From positions 1 through 28,401 of IMG/VR virus record IMGVR_UViG_3300046559_000652: a DNA stretch of 28,401 bases, one strand, 5' to 3'. The notes under the pieces were generated by a model. That model was given only the letters and a program-made list of their open reading frames with translations. It did no database searches and was not told the origin of the DNA. Position numbers and translations under genes: made by a program. The stretch comes from a virus. Shown here one piece after another: positions 6,627-13,155 of the stretch (the stretch's first letter is position 1; each line of letters starts with the position of its first letter).

Positions 6627-7339
6627 ACCACATCGTGGCGATCTCGGGCGGCAAAGACAGCGTGGCTATGGCGGTCATGCTGGCCGAGCAGCACCCCGAG
6701 ATTGAGTTCACCCGCGTCTGCACGCCGACCGGGAACGAGCCGCCGGAATGGTACGCCCACATGCGGGCGCTGCGCGACAGGATAGGCCCCATCACCCCAA
6801 TCATGTATCCGGGCGGGCTCGGCGGGCTGATCGAGCAATGGGCGGCGTTGCCCAACTGGCGGCAGCGATGGTGTACTCGGGTGCTCAAAATAGAGCCGTT
6901 TGCCGCCTACCTGATGGAGCACTCGCCCGCGCGTTTCTATGTGGGGTTGCGGGCAGACGAGGAAATCCGCGAGGGCGGCGACTACCAAGAGGTGCCAAAC
7001 GTCGAGATGGTGTTCCCGCTCCGGGATGCCGGCATGAACATCTCGGATGTGCGCGAGTTTCTGGCCGTCCGAGGCATAGCCATCCCGCGCCGCACCGACT
7101 GCATGGTCTGCTTCTTTCAGCGGCTGATCGAGTGGTGGGAGCTTTGGCAGAACAATCCTGACGCCTACGCCCAAGGCGAGGCGTGGGAGGCCGCGACGGG
7201 CCACACGTTCAGATCGCCCAGCAGAGACAGCCAGCCCGCCAGCCTGCGTGAGTTGCGCGAGAAATTCGAGACGGGCTGGGTACCGCGCGACACACGCGAT
7301 CCGATCAATGCGATGCAGTGCCGAGTTTGCCGCCTGTGA
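6623..7339 (+). CDS. PAPS-reductase-family protein (ATP pyrophosphatase fold)
   Basis: A 238-residue protein of the phosphoadenosine-phosphosulfate reductase family. SGGKDS at 8-13 is the PP-loop. WCTRVLKIEPF at 83-93 is the family's conserved Cys/Lys segment. Two CxxC pairs, C160/C163 and C233/C236, could bind a metal or an iron-sulfur cluster, and classical PAPS reductases lack this arrangement. Phages carry many such proteins; proposed roles range from sulfur metabolism to DndC-like DNA modification, and the sequence does not decide. It is coupled to the Arg-rich ORF upstream and followed by a helicase, so a DNA-related role is plausible. Confidence 0.85.
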   Translation: MNHIVAISGGKDSVAMAVMLAEQHPEIEFTRVCTPTGNEPPEWYAHMRALRDRIGPITPIMYPGGLGGLIEQWAALPNWRQRWCTRVLKIEPFAAYLMEHSPARFYVGLRADEEIREGGDYQEVPNVEMVFPLRDAGMNISDVREFLAVRGIAIPRRTDCMVCFFQRLIEWWELWQNNPDAYAQGEAWEAATGHTFRSPSRDSQPASLRELREKFETGWVPRDTRDPINAMQCRVCRL

Positions 7340-7421
7340 TGCAGGCAATTCATTTGACGCCCTCTCCGCTGCGGGAGGACGCTGTGTTAGGTAGCGGACA
7401 ACGATCAATGGGGGATCGGGC

Positions 7422-8285
7422 ATGGCGGCGATGGCGGGGCCTGATGTCGCGTATCTGCGCGAGCTTGGCAAACCAACTGGCGACGATCTGGGCTGGATCA
7501 GTCCGGGTCAGTGGGAGGGCAGGGAGCCGCCGCCGCGAGATTGGATGCTGCATGGCTGGATGGCCGCTGGCACGGTCGCCATGCTGTCCGGCGACGGCGG
7601 GCAAGGCAAAAGCCTGATAGCCCAGCAGTTGTGCACGTCGGCCGTACTTGGCCGGCTTTTTTTTGGCCTCGCCTGCAAGCCGGGCCGCGCGCTCTATCTT
7701 ACTGCCGAGGACGATGCGGAGGAGTTGTGGCGTCGACAGCGCGACATCTGCCGGATGATGGGAACGACGATGGCGGATCTGGACGATGCCGGGTTGCGTC
7801 TCGCGCCGCGCATCGGCCGCAACAACGCGCTGGCCACGCTCGACCGCAAGGACTGGCGCATGGTGCATACCGATTTTCTCGCCAGGAACTGCCGGCGCTG
7901 CCTAGACGAGGGAATAAATTGGGTGGTCATCGACACCGCGACGCAGACGTTTTCGGGCAATCAGAATGACGAGCAGCAGGTCATTCAGTTCTGCAACATC
8001 CTGAGACGATGGGCCGTATTGATGCGCGGGGTGATTCTGCTCATTAAGCACCCGAGCGTTGCCGGCCGGGCTCTCGGCACTGGCGAATCGGGCTCGGTGG
8101 CGTGGCAAAACAGCGTGCGAGCCCGCATGTATCTGCACAAGAACAAGGACGGGGGGCTCGGGCTTGAGCTTATGAAGTCGAACTATTCCAAGGCCGGAGA
8201 GCGTTTGCCGGTCAGGTGGGAAAAGGGCTGTTTCGTGCAGGACATTCCGGCAGCATCAGCACATTACGGCTACCGCGACGATTAG
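7422..8285 (+). CDS. RepA-like hexameric helicase / AAA_25 ATPase
   Basis: A 287-residue RecA-fold ATPase resembling plasmid RepA helicase and the AAA_25 family. The Walker A motif GDGGQGKS is at 57-64. ALYLTAEDD follows the P-loop strand, as in RepA. INWVVIDTATQTF at about 158-170 is Walker B, and LLIKHPS around 205 is the sensor strand with the conserved His. It probably acts in phage DNA replication, as the helicase or helicase loader. The start at 7422 has GGGGGA upstream; a second ATG three codons later is also possible. The next gene follows after a few bases. Confidence 0.85.
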   Translation: MAAMAGPDVAYLRELGKPTGDDLGWISPGQWEGREPPPRDWMLHGWMAAGTVAMLSGDGGQGKSLIAQQLCTSAVLGRLFFGLACKPGRALYLTAEDDAEELWRRQRDICRMMGTTMADLDDAGLRLAPRIGRNNALATLDRKDWRMVHTDFLARNCRRCLDEGINWVVIDTATQTFSGNQNDEQQVIQFCNILRRWAVLMRGVILLIKHPSVAGRALGTGESGSVAWQNSVRARMYLHKNKDGGLGLELMKSNYSKAGERLPVRWEKGCFVQDIPAASAHYGYRDD

Positions 8286-8294
8286 GAGGCCGAC

Positions 8295-8489
8295 ATGGCC
8301 GACATTGACGAGCAGCACAGCTTGATATCGCTAGCCTCGATGGACGAGGTAGCGGGCGCCAAGTCGATTGACGAGGGGACCGGGGTTGCGACCTGTACGC
8401 GCAAGAACCCGGTCAGCGGCAATATGGAGGACGTGCAGGTGCCGCTTGGTTTCGGCGGCTGGCGCATCGTGCGCCGCGGGAGATATTAG
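8295..8489 (+). CDS. Hypothetical small protein
   Basis: A 64-residue acidic protein with no recognised family. A strong site, TTAGGAGG, lies 5 bases before the ATG. It ends with a TAG at 8487-8489, after which the same frame stays open for 31 more codons (see the membrane peptide at 8517). Confidence 0.7.
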   Translation: MADIDEQHSLISLASMDEVAGAKSIDEGTGVATCTRKNPVSGNMEDVQVPLGFGGWRIVRRGRY

Positions 8490-8516
8490 CGCGACGACTT
8501 AGACGCGGCCCGCGGG

Positions 8517-8585
8517 ATGGTCTGGTGGGGCCTCATCCCGCTTGCCGTCTGGCTTGCCGTAGGAGTTGCTTGGGTGCTTATTTAG
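8517..8585 (+). CDS. 22-residue hydrophobic peptide
   Basis: ATG at 8517 encodes a single predicted membrane helix (MVWWGLIPLAVWLAVGVA, then WVLI). The ribosome site is weak. The codons before the ATG, in the same frame after the TAG at 8487, read RDDLDAARG, which resembles the N-terminal part of common small phage membrane proteins. The real product may therefore be longer, for example by readthrough of the TAG. It converges with the gene below, and their stop codons overlap. Confidence 0.45.
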   Translation: MVWWGLIPLAVWLAVGVAWVLI

Positions 8586-8896
8586 ATGCCGGCTATGACG
8601 GCGGTGAGCGCCACCAGCCCAAGGCCCACCAGGAAGGCGACAAAGCGCTCCTGCCACTCGGTCATGGCTTTACCCTTTCGGTTGAACGCTCGATCGCAGG
8701 CGTCCTTGATAATCTGTCGCCGCCGCGCTTCGTCGTCCGAAATCGCGTCGCCTGGCTGGTTGTTCTCCCATTGCATCGCGTCAGCAACGCTCTCAAAGGC
8801 CCAAAAGCCGCCTTCGCACTCTAAGATTTCAGCCGCCCAAGGCACGCGTCTCCAAGCCTCATCGAGATCGTCTGTATCGATAAACCACCTAATCAT
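8582..8896 (-). CDS. Small protein with C-terminal membrane helix
   Basis: A 104-residue protein. The N-terminal 75 residues are soluble (IDTDDLDEAWRRVPWAAEI; WAFESVADAMQWENNQPG). The last 22 form a membrane helix (FVAFLVGLGLVALTAVIAGI). The ATG at 8896 overlaps the upstream TGA. An internal ATG at 8665, preceded by AAAGGG, could give the 27-residue membrane part alone. It is the last gene of the leftward block and converges with the rightward block. Confidence 0.65.
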   Translation of the reverse strand: MIRWFIDTDDLDEAWRRVPWAAEILECEGGFWAFESVADAMQWENNQPGDAISDDEARRRQIIKDACDRAFNRKGKAMTEWQERFVAFLVGLGLVALTAVIAGI

Positions 8897-9450
8897 TGCT
8901 CCGACTCCTGCAATGCGTCCAGATAAGCATATCCCAGGTCGCGCGCCGCATCTCCCACGCGCAAAATCAGGTCGTCGCGCTCGGGCTGGCGCCAATCTTC
9001 GGCCGCTTCCTGCACTTCGTCGGCCAGGTCGCACAGGCCCGCCTGGCACAGCAGCATCGCCGCGTCTTCGATGAGCCATCCCGCTTGCGTCTTGGTGCGC
9101 TCATCGGCGGCGCGCGAGAGGAAGGAAGCCGCGCGAGCGGCTTTCTCCCAGCGTTCAAGCGCGGTCATCGGTTCAATATGGTGGTATTGCGCAACGGTGC
9201 ATACATCGATCTGCCTTGCGAGCCTCGCGGCATGCTCGCCCCAAGCGACGCGTTCGCCAGCAATTTGCACATAGCAAGGGTAGTCTAGGCGCGCGTCGAT
9301 GCCTTCGTCGCGCGCTAGTCTCGCTGCCTCGTGGTCTGTCATAGCGCCATTGCCGCAGCATGCGTCGCAGCGCTCCACCGCTAGGAACCCATCGTCACGC
9401 TCAGAAATCCGGTATTTCGCCCCAGCGCAGTATCGGCAAGGATCGCTCAT
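8893..9450 (-). CDS. Hypothetical protein with N-terminal zinc finger
   Basis: A 185-residue protein. CRYCAG at 4-9 and CDACCGNG around 27-34 form a DnaJ-like four-cysteine zinc knuckle. The rest is helical, with an ARAASFLSRAADE segment and a long acidic C-terminal helix, without a known domain. The ATG at 9450 is chosen because GGGGAGA lies 7 bases upstream in the leader shared by three genes of this block. An ATG five codons earlier is in frame but would bury the ribosome site. Confidence 0.7.
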   Translation of the reverse strand: MSDPCRYCAGAKYRISERDDGFLAVERCDACCGNGAMTDHEAARLARDEGIDARLDYPCYVQIAGERVAWGEHAARLARQIDVCTVAQYHHIEPMTALERWEKAARAASFLSRAADERTKTQAGWLIEDAAMLLCQAGLCDLADEVQEAAEDWRQPERDDLILRVGDAARDLGYAYLDALQESEQ

Positions 9451-9466
9451 TGTATCTCTCCCCATG
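9448..9466 (-). promoter_or_regulatory. Shared ribosome-binding leader, copy 3
   Basis: Read leftward, CATGGGGAGAGATACAATG ends with the start codon of the 185-residue zinc-finger gene. The same 19-base leader precedes two other genes of the block. Confidence 0.7.
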
Positions 9467-9481
9467 GGTGCGAAGGCCCCA

Positions 9482-9712
9482 CTACGCCTCTACCTCATCG
9501 AGGCCGCAATCTTCCAGTGCCTCGATGTCATAGATGTCATCGAACGACGGATCGAAGGTTACCCCGCAGGCGATCTCCGGCTCTCCCCAGATGTTATCGG
9601 AGGCCGCAATATCCTTTGCTCGCTGCCACGCGGCATCTTCGTTATCCGCCTCGATGGTCACGCAGGCGTAGGCGCGCACGTTGCCTGCCAGTGTCACGTT
9701 GAACTTTGCCAT
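9482..9712 (-). CDS. Hypothetical small acidic protein
   Basis: A 76-residue protein with a beta-strand start (MAKFNVTLAGNVRAYACVTIEA) and an acidic C-terminal half (FDPSFDDIYDIEALEDCG). No family is recognised. The start at 9712 uses the shared leader GGGGATAGATACAATG. It is in the leftward small-gene cluster. Confidence 0.7.
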   Translation of the reverse strand: MAKFNVTLAGNVRAYACVTIEADNEDAAWQRAKDIAASDNIWGEPEIACGVTFDPSFDDIYDIEALEDCGLDEVEA

Positions 9713-9728
9713 TGTATCTATCCCCATG
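9710..9728 (-). promoter_or_regulatory. Shared ribosome-binding leader, copy 2
   Basis: Read leftward, CATGGGGATAGATACAATG. It differs by one base from the copy at 9448 and ends in the start codon of the 76-residue gene. Confidence 0.7.
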
Positions 9729-9769
9729 AGTACTATTCGCCGTAGTAGAGCAGGCCCGCGAACCACATT

Positions 9770-10282
9770 CTAGGCCGCTACGAGCTTCACCATCGCGTCG
9801 CGGCCCGCCTGAGCCGCTTCGTCAACAAGCTCGCGCGCTACCTCTTGAAGGTATGACGGCTCGCTGTCTTCGACGCCCCACAAGCTCGCGGCGTGCTTGT
9901 CGAGCATCACGCCATTGCGCGAAACCGACAGGATGACGCCGACGTAGTGCCAATCGTCGTTGCACCATGATTGCAGGTAGCGAAAATCCGCCTCTACCGC
10001 GCGAACGGAGCGCTCGCCCCTAGTCCCAGCGTCATACGGTGGCGAGTCCCAACCATCGCGCTTGGCGGTTTCGACGGCACCAGCAAAATCGTAGTAGAGA
10101 CGACGGTGCGAACGATCAGAGGCAATCACACGCTCGCCGGGGCGCTTGTCGCGCGTCGTCCACTCCGAAACCGCACCGTGCCCGTCTTCGCGCTCCCACG
10201 GTGGCGTGGCGTCGTCGTCGTATTCGGTGCGCGCTTCGATCGTGAAACCGTCTACCTCGAATGTCGCAAAAGCGTCGCTCAT
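9770..10282 (-). CDS. Hypothetical phage protein
   Basis: A 170-residue protein of a type often seen in phage accessory blocks. It has a conserved-looking centre (RYLQSWCNDDWHYVGVILSV) and a C-terminal helix (YLQEVARELVDEAAQAGRD). I recognise no activity. The start at 10282 uses the shared leader GGGGAGAGATACGATG. A longer in-frame reading to 10381 would overlap the upstream gene in another frame. Confidence 0.7.
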   Translation of the reverse strand: MSDAFATFEVDGFTIEARTEYDDDATPPWEREDGHGAVSEWTTRDKRPGERVIASDRSHRRLYYDFAGAVETAKRDGWDSPPYDAGTRGERSVRAVEADFRYLQSWCNDDWHYVGVILSVSRNGVMLDKHAASLWGVEDSEPSYLQEVARELVDEAAQAGRDAMVKLVAA

Positions 10283-10298
10283 CGTATCTCTCCCCATG
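10280..10298 (-). promoter_or_regulatory. Shared ribosome-binding leader, copy 1
   Basis: Read leftward, CATGGGGAGAGATACGATG, one base different from copy 3. A weaker relative, GATGGGGACTACCGATG, precedes the first gene of the block at 10518. Confidence 0.7.
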
Positions 10299-10308
10299 AG
10301 TGCGTTAA

Positions 10309-10518
10309 TCAGCGACAGCGCCGCACCGTAGCGCGAGCAATCCAAGCTGAACTGTCGCACATATGTGCATCGCGCACGCACTCCTTAGCTATCGCTAAAG
10401 CTTCATCGCGCGAATTGACGTAAACGTCTATGCCGTCGCTTGGCCGTCTCTTGCCCGCCGCATAGAATGATATGATGTAGGCTTCTGAGCCTAAAGCTGT
10501 GTATTCAGATACGGCCAT
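10309..10518 (-). CDS. Hypothetical small protein, first gene of the leftward small-gene block
   Basis: A 69-residue protein with an alpha/beta look (AYIISFYAAG, GIDVYVNSRDEALAIAKEC). Such short folds occur in many phage accessory proteins; none is identified. The start at 10518 has GGGGA upstream. The recognisable promoter at 10547-10575 lies directly before it. Confidence 0.65.
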   Translation of the reverse strand: MAVSEYTALGSEAYIISFYAAGKRRPSDGIDVYVNSRDEALAIAKECVRDAHMCDSSAWIARATVRRCR

Positions 10519-10546
10519 CGGTAGTCCCCATCAGTTGACAGGGCAC

Positions 10547-10575
10547 AATATGGCATCACCCCATATTCTCGTCAA
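10547..10575 (-). promoter_or_regulatory. Sigma-70-like promoter for the leftward small-gene block
   Basis: Read leftward: TTGACG (10575-10570), a 17-base spacer, then CATATT (10552-10547). The -35 matches the consensus at 5 of 6 and the -10 at 4 of 6. It points to the gene starting at 10518, about 30 bases downstream, and is embedded in inverted repeats. Confidence 0.6.
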
Positions 10576-10586
10576 GCAAGAATATG
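10547..10586. promoter_or_regulatory. Overlapping palindromes on the promoter (candidate operators)
   Basis: Two inverted repeats overlap. One is AATATGG (10547-10553) with CCATATT (10561-10567), 7/7 and a 7-base spacer. The other is CATATTCTCG (10562-10571) with CAAGAATATG (10577-10586), 9/10 and a 5-base spacer. They cover both the -10 and the -35 of the promoter, as expected for a repressor or activator site. Confidence 0.55.
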
Positions 10587-10598
10587 CAGGTGGAGCGA

Positions 10599-11225
10599 TT
10601 ATTTTGTATCAGGCTGTTTTTGCTGGTCTTTAAGCCGCTCCAGCAGCTTCACGAGCTCCGTATCGCGCTTTTGCCTAAACGCCCCCTCCGCCGCCCGCAT
10701 GTACAGCTTGCCCGCCGCAACCGCCATGTCGCCGATCAAGCGTTGCTGCTTGTAAGCGGTGATATCCTCGCGCAGATCAAGCGGCTGCTCGATGATGCGG
10801 ATCAGCTGTTGCAAGCCCGACAGAGCCGCACGACCCAACGCATCGCCCGGCCCCAATGTCGATATGTCGCGCACCATCGCATCGGCAGGGACAATCTCCT
10901 GCAACACCGCAATCTCGCCACTGATATGCTCCGCTGACTTTTCAGCCAAGGTCATCACCTTTCCAGGTTTGCGCGGACGACCACCGTACCACGAAAGGCC
11001 AAGCGCTTTGAACAGCGCCAGCTTCACACGATAGCTGACGTTCGCTGGCTTGGTGTTGCGAGGGTGCAAACCTCCGTCGCCGCGGCTCCAGCCGCCATGT
11101 AGATGACAGCGTCGCTTGCCTGCGACCGGCGGCCGCCGGCAACGTGTCGGGTTGCGCTTAGATCGTGCGCCGCAGAACTGTGTGACCCGATGGGATTGGT
11201 TCGTTGCCGCTGAACCCGCGCCCAT
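10599..11225 (-). CDS. HGG-motif phage protein, possible small terminase relative
   Basis: A 208-residue protein. The N-terminal region CGARSKRNPTRC, then RCHLHGGWSRG (to about 49), is the Cys/His HGGxSxG motif common in phage proteins that are often annotated as terminase small subunit-like or HNH-adjacent. The rest is helical and basic, ending in a coiled-coil-like stretch (LVKLLERLKDQQKQ). No other small-terminase candidate lies next to terL, which makes the idea attractive but unproven. The start at 11225 has AAGGA about 10 bases upstream. It is separated from the next leftward gene by the promoter/operator region. Confidence 0.6.
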   Translation of the reverse strand: MGAGSAATNQSHRVTQFCGARSKRNPTRCRRPPVAGKRRCHLHGGWSRGDGGLHPRNTKPANVSYRVKLALFKALGLSWYGGRPRKPGKVMTLAEKSAEHISGEIAVLQEIVPADAMVRDISTLGPGDALGRAALSGLQQLIRIIEQPLDLREDITAYKQQRLIGDMAVAAGKLYMRAAEGAFRQKRDTELVKLLERLKDQQKQPDTK

Positions 11226-11562
11226 CGTGCTAAGTCCTTGTTATTGCCCCCGTTCGGGGAAACCTCGTGCCACCGGGGGAGGGGTCGGGGAAATTGATTC
11301 CACCGATCCGAACCGCGGCCAAATTTCGGAATCGGCGGCCACGCGAACGTCGTCGCCGTTCCGGAACCCGAGCTGTCCTGGCCAGGCCTGCAAAGGCTTA
11401 TCGGTCTGTTCGGTCGCCACGCTGAGCAATCTACACTGTATGGCAATAGTTGTCATGTGGGCATATGCTGGTTCGCGCTGCGCGCCCGTATCTGCACGCA
11501 TGCAAATCTTGCTGCCGCAAGCTTTGATGCCTTGAGCACCTGAGAGGACCTTGCCTCACGAC

Positions 11563-11603
11563 TGCCCAATGTAAACGCGCGCGAGGCGCGTAAACATTGA
11601 GCA
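11563..11603. repeat. Long imperfect palindrome
   Basis: TGCCCAATGTAAACGCGC (11563-11580) pairs with its near-complement ending at 11603; 15 of 18 positions match around a 5-base centre, GCGAG. Mismatches sit mainly in the AAA/TAAA part, so the two arms both keep the direct word GTAAAC. It could be a protein-binding site or a hairpin. Confidence 0.6.
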
Positions 11604-11692
11604 GGCCCTGTGTATCCGTTGGCCTATTCTAAGGCGGCTGATCCGCCTCGGTCCGACCTCGGGCATCTGGCGTGGCGGTTTCGGGTGGCACC

Positions 11693-11714
11693 CCCTACTC
11701 CCGGCACGGTAGGG
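11693..11714 (-). terminator. Hairpin after the SpoVG-like gene
   Basis: CCCTAC (11693-11698) and GTAGGG (11709-11714) form a 6-bp stem with a 10-base loop just beyond the leftward gene's stop at 11722. No T-tract follows, so a terminator role is uncertain. Confidence 0.3.
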
Positions 11715-11721
11715 CAGTGCG

Positions 11722-12048
11722 CTAATTCCGGGCGCTATCCATCATGGTTTGCCGGTAACGCTCGACCGCAGCCAGGGCCGTGTCGTTGAACCGGCGAGCA
11801 ACGTCCTTGTCGGTAAACTCGACGAGCTTCTTGTAAGCCTTTGCCCCGTCGTTCTTGGTGAAGCTGGAGGACGGGAGCGCAATCCAGTCGCCATACTCGC
11901 CGCGCATCCAGGCGCAATCGCGAAACACGAGATGCCAGGCGGGGATCTCCAGGTCGCAGAAGCCGCGCAGCTTGCCCTTCTCGATGACCCGCAGGCTTAC
12001 GCAGGCGATCGGCGGGCCATTATCGAGGTGAACGACCTGTGCAGTCAC
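11722..12048 (-). CDS. SpoVG-like protein
   Basis: A 108-residue protein whose core resembles SpoVG: a strand pair ending GKLRGFCDLEIP, a central VFRDCAWMRGEYGDWIALPS that matches the SpoVG pattern of a conserved strand, a Gly-containing turn and then IxLPS, and an amphipathic C-terminal helix (VARRFNDTALAAVERYR). SpoVG proteins bind nucleic acid and act as regulators in bacteria; phage versions are of unknown function. The start is a GTG at 12048 whose TGA overlap with the upstream gene (GTGA) supports it. The ATG-initiated longer frame overlaps the upstream gene. Confidence 0.6.
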   Translation of the reverse strand: MTAQVVHLDNGPPIACVSLRVIEKGKLRGFCDLEIPAWHLVFRDCAWMRGEYGDWIALPSSSFTKNDGAKAYKKLVEFTDKDVARRFNDTALAAVERYRQTMMDSARN

Positions 12049-12251
12049 TCTACCAGCCTCAGTTCGTCCGCGCGGAACACGCTCTCGCGCAGCCGGTCGA
12101 ACTCGTCGGTCCAGCAGCAGGCGATGAAATCGCTGTCCGTCCGCCGAACCGTCATGTGCAGGCCGCCAGGACCGCGCACCCACCTGCTAACCACGACATC
12201 CCCGACCTTGATCGGATCTTGCTTTTTCTCGGGGGTGAGGTTATCTGTCAT
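12045..12251 (-). CDS. Hypothetical small protein
   Basis: A 68-residue protein with a beta-barrel look: KVGDVVVSRWVRGPGG, then LHMTVRRTDSDFIACCW. This resembles the DUF2158/YodC-type small barrel, in which GDxV.L.sGGP.MTV is followed by a CxW; the assignment is tentative. The ATG at 12251 has GGAGACCGA upstream. It is the first gene of a two-gene leftward unit with the SpoVG-like gene. Confidence 0.65.
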   Translation of the reverse strand: MTDNLTPEKKQDPIKVGDVVVSRWVRGPGGLHMTVRRTDSDFIACCWTDEFDRLRESVFRADELRLVE

Positions 12252-12419
12252 TCGGTCTCCGAGGCGTCGCGAACGCCATTGACGATGACCGAGTTTGGCA
12301 GGTTGTCTCCACTCTGTCAAACGCCCGAGGAAAGGGAAAGCCCCGGACTCCCCATGCCGGGGCTTTTCTTTTGCCCGCATCGGCCTATGATCGGCGAGAA
12401 ATTGGAAAGTGGGGGAATC
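12252..12419. promoter_or_regulatory. Divergent leader between leftward and late rightward genes
   Basis: This 168-base gap separates the leftward 68-residue gene from the first gene of the rightward block. TTGACG occurs near 12275 without a good -10. The main element is the intrinsic terminator described separately. Confidence 0.4.
12337..12372 (+). terminator. Intrinsic terminator in the late leader
   Basis: AAAGCCCCGG (12337-12346) and CCGGGGCTTT (12357-12366) form a perfect 10-bp stem with a 10-base loop. It is followed by TTTTCTTTT on the + strand. It would stop rightward transcription 50 bases before the first rightward gene. Confidence 0.85.
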
Positions 12420-12548
12420 ATGAAAGAGAATAAGGCGATCGCGCTGCGCTGCCGCTGCGGCGCGGACGGCAGCCCGATCCGATGCGTTGGTGGCTGCGAA
12501 TACCTGTGCCAACGTCTGGCCGAAAAGAAAGCGGAGAAAACACAGTGA
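12420..12548 (+). CDS. Small cysteine-rich protein
   Basis: A 42-residue protein with a CRCG, then CVGGCEYLC pattern, likely a small zinc-binding knuckle with a basic tail. GTGGGGGAATC precedes the ATG. Its stop overlaps the next gene's GTG (12545-12548). No function is known. Confidence 0.65.
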   Translation: MKENKAIALRCRCGADGSPIRCVGGCEYLCQRLAEKKAEKTQ

Positions 12549-12853
12549 ATTACCGGATCGAGCTGCTTTTTATCGGGAAAGCGCCCGCGAGCGAGCTGGA
12601 GCGCGCCAGAATCCTGGCCAGCGCCGAGGTGACGCAGGCCATCCAGGCCCTGTCGAAAGCACTGGAGGGGGCTGGGCTCCCGCATGCGGTAGATTGTCGC
12701 GCCGTGCGCGAAGCGGTGGGCCGGTCGCGCAAGGTTGTGGTTGGTCCGGTGGATGTGGGTTTCGTGCCGGATGTGCCAAGGGCGGCGGTGCCGGACGGGG
12801 GTGATCCGCTCGATGAGGTGCGTGATCGCGGGTTTAAGTTTGCGTCGCGGTAG
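12545..12853 (+). CDS. Hypothetical protein
   Basis: A 102-residue protein of unknown family, beginning with a beta-strand (NYRIELLFIG) and a helix (VTQAIQALSKALEGAG), and with a Val/Pro-rich C-terminal half. The start is a GTG in a GTGA overlap with the previous gene. Longer in-frame ATG readings lie inside that gene. Confidence 0.6.
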   Translation: MNYRIELLFIGKAPASELERARILASAEVTQAIQALSKALEGAGLPHAVDCRAVREAVGRSRKVVVGPVDVGFVPDVPRAAVPDGGDPLDEVRDRGFKFASR

Positions 12854-12864
12854 GACGCGGCCGA

Positions 12865-13155
12865 GTGAACGAGGATCCTTGGGCGGTCTACGTCCCGATC
12901 ATAACGGGGCTGTTGCGCACCGTGATGGCGGCGATGGGCGGGGATTGGGCGTTGAGCGCCAATTCGAGCCAAGTGCAGTCGGTCGCCGGGGCCATCGTGG
13001 TGCTGCTGGCGGCCGGCTGGTCGGCCTGGCACAAGATCGACGCTGCCCGCAAATCGCACGCATCCTCGGTGGAGTCGGCCACCCAGTCGGCCGCAGCGAC
13101 TATCCAACAGGGGCGCCCCGTTGCGGTCGTCGCCCCGACCCAAACCGCGGCGTGA
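12865..13155 (+). CDS. Holin-like small membrane protein
   Basis: A 96-residue protein with two hydrophobic segments: about 8-26 (YVPIITGLLRTVMAAMGG) and 36-56 (SVAGAIVVLLAAGWSAW). They are followed by KIDAARK and a hydrophilic tail. This layout fits small phage holins of the Pam3-gp28 type, with the WSAWHK end of the second helix. Such proteins form the membrane lesion at lysis. The start is GTG at 12865. It is followed by a lipoprotein, but no endolysin is adjacent, so the lysis role rests only on topology. Confidence 0.6.
   Translation: MNEDPWAVYVPIITGLLRTVMAAMGGDWALSANSSQVQSVAGAIVVLLAAGWSAWHKIDAARKSHASSVESATQSAAATIQQGRPVAVVAPTQTAA

Larger units (their letters stand above)
11226..11721. 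other. Gene-poor structured region of about 500 bases
   Basis: No credible gene is seen here; the ORFs present have poor composition and no ribosome sites. Inverted repeats are dense: CCCCGTTCGGGG near 11247, AAATCTTGC/GCAAGCTTT (11504-11525, 8/9), a long imperfect palindrome (11563-11603), AGGCGG/CCGCCT (11632-11648) and CCCTAC/GTAGGG (11693-11714). It may hold a replication origin, a structured RNA or control sites. Confidence 0.5.

Noticed and set aside
6332-7471. Long leftward ORF (379 codons)
   Set aside because: Antisense shadow of the small genes and the PAPS-reductase gene; Arg/Pro/Ala-rich, with no ribosome site or domain.
11116-11535. Rightward ORF of 139 codons and nearby leftward ORFs
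   Set aside because: Cross the structured region and the HGG gene start; no ribosome sites, no domain.
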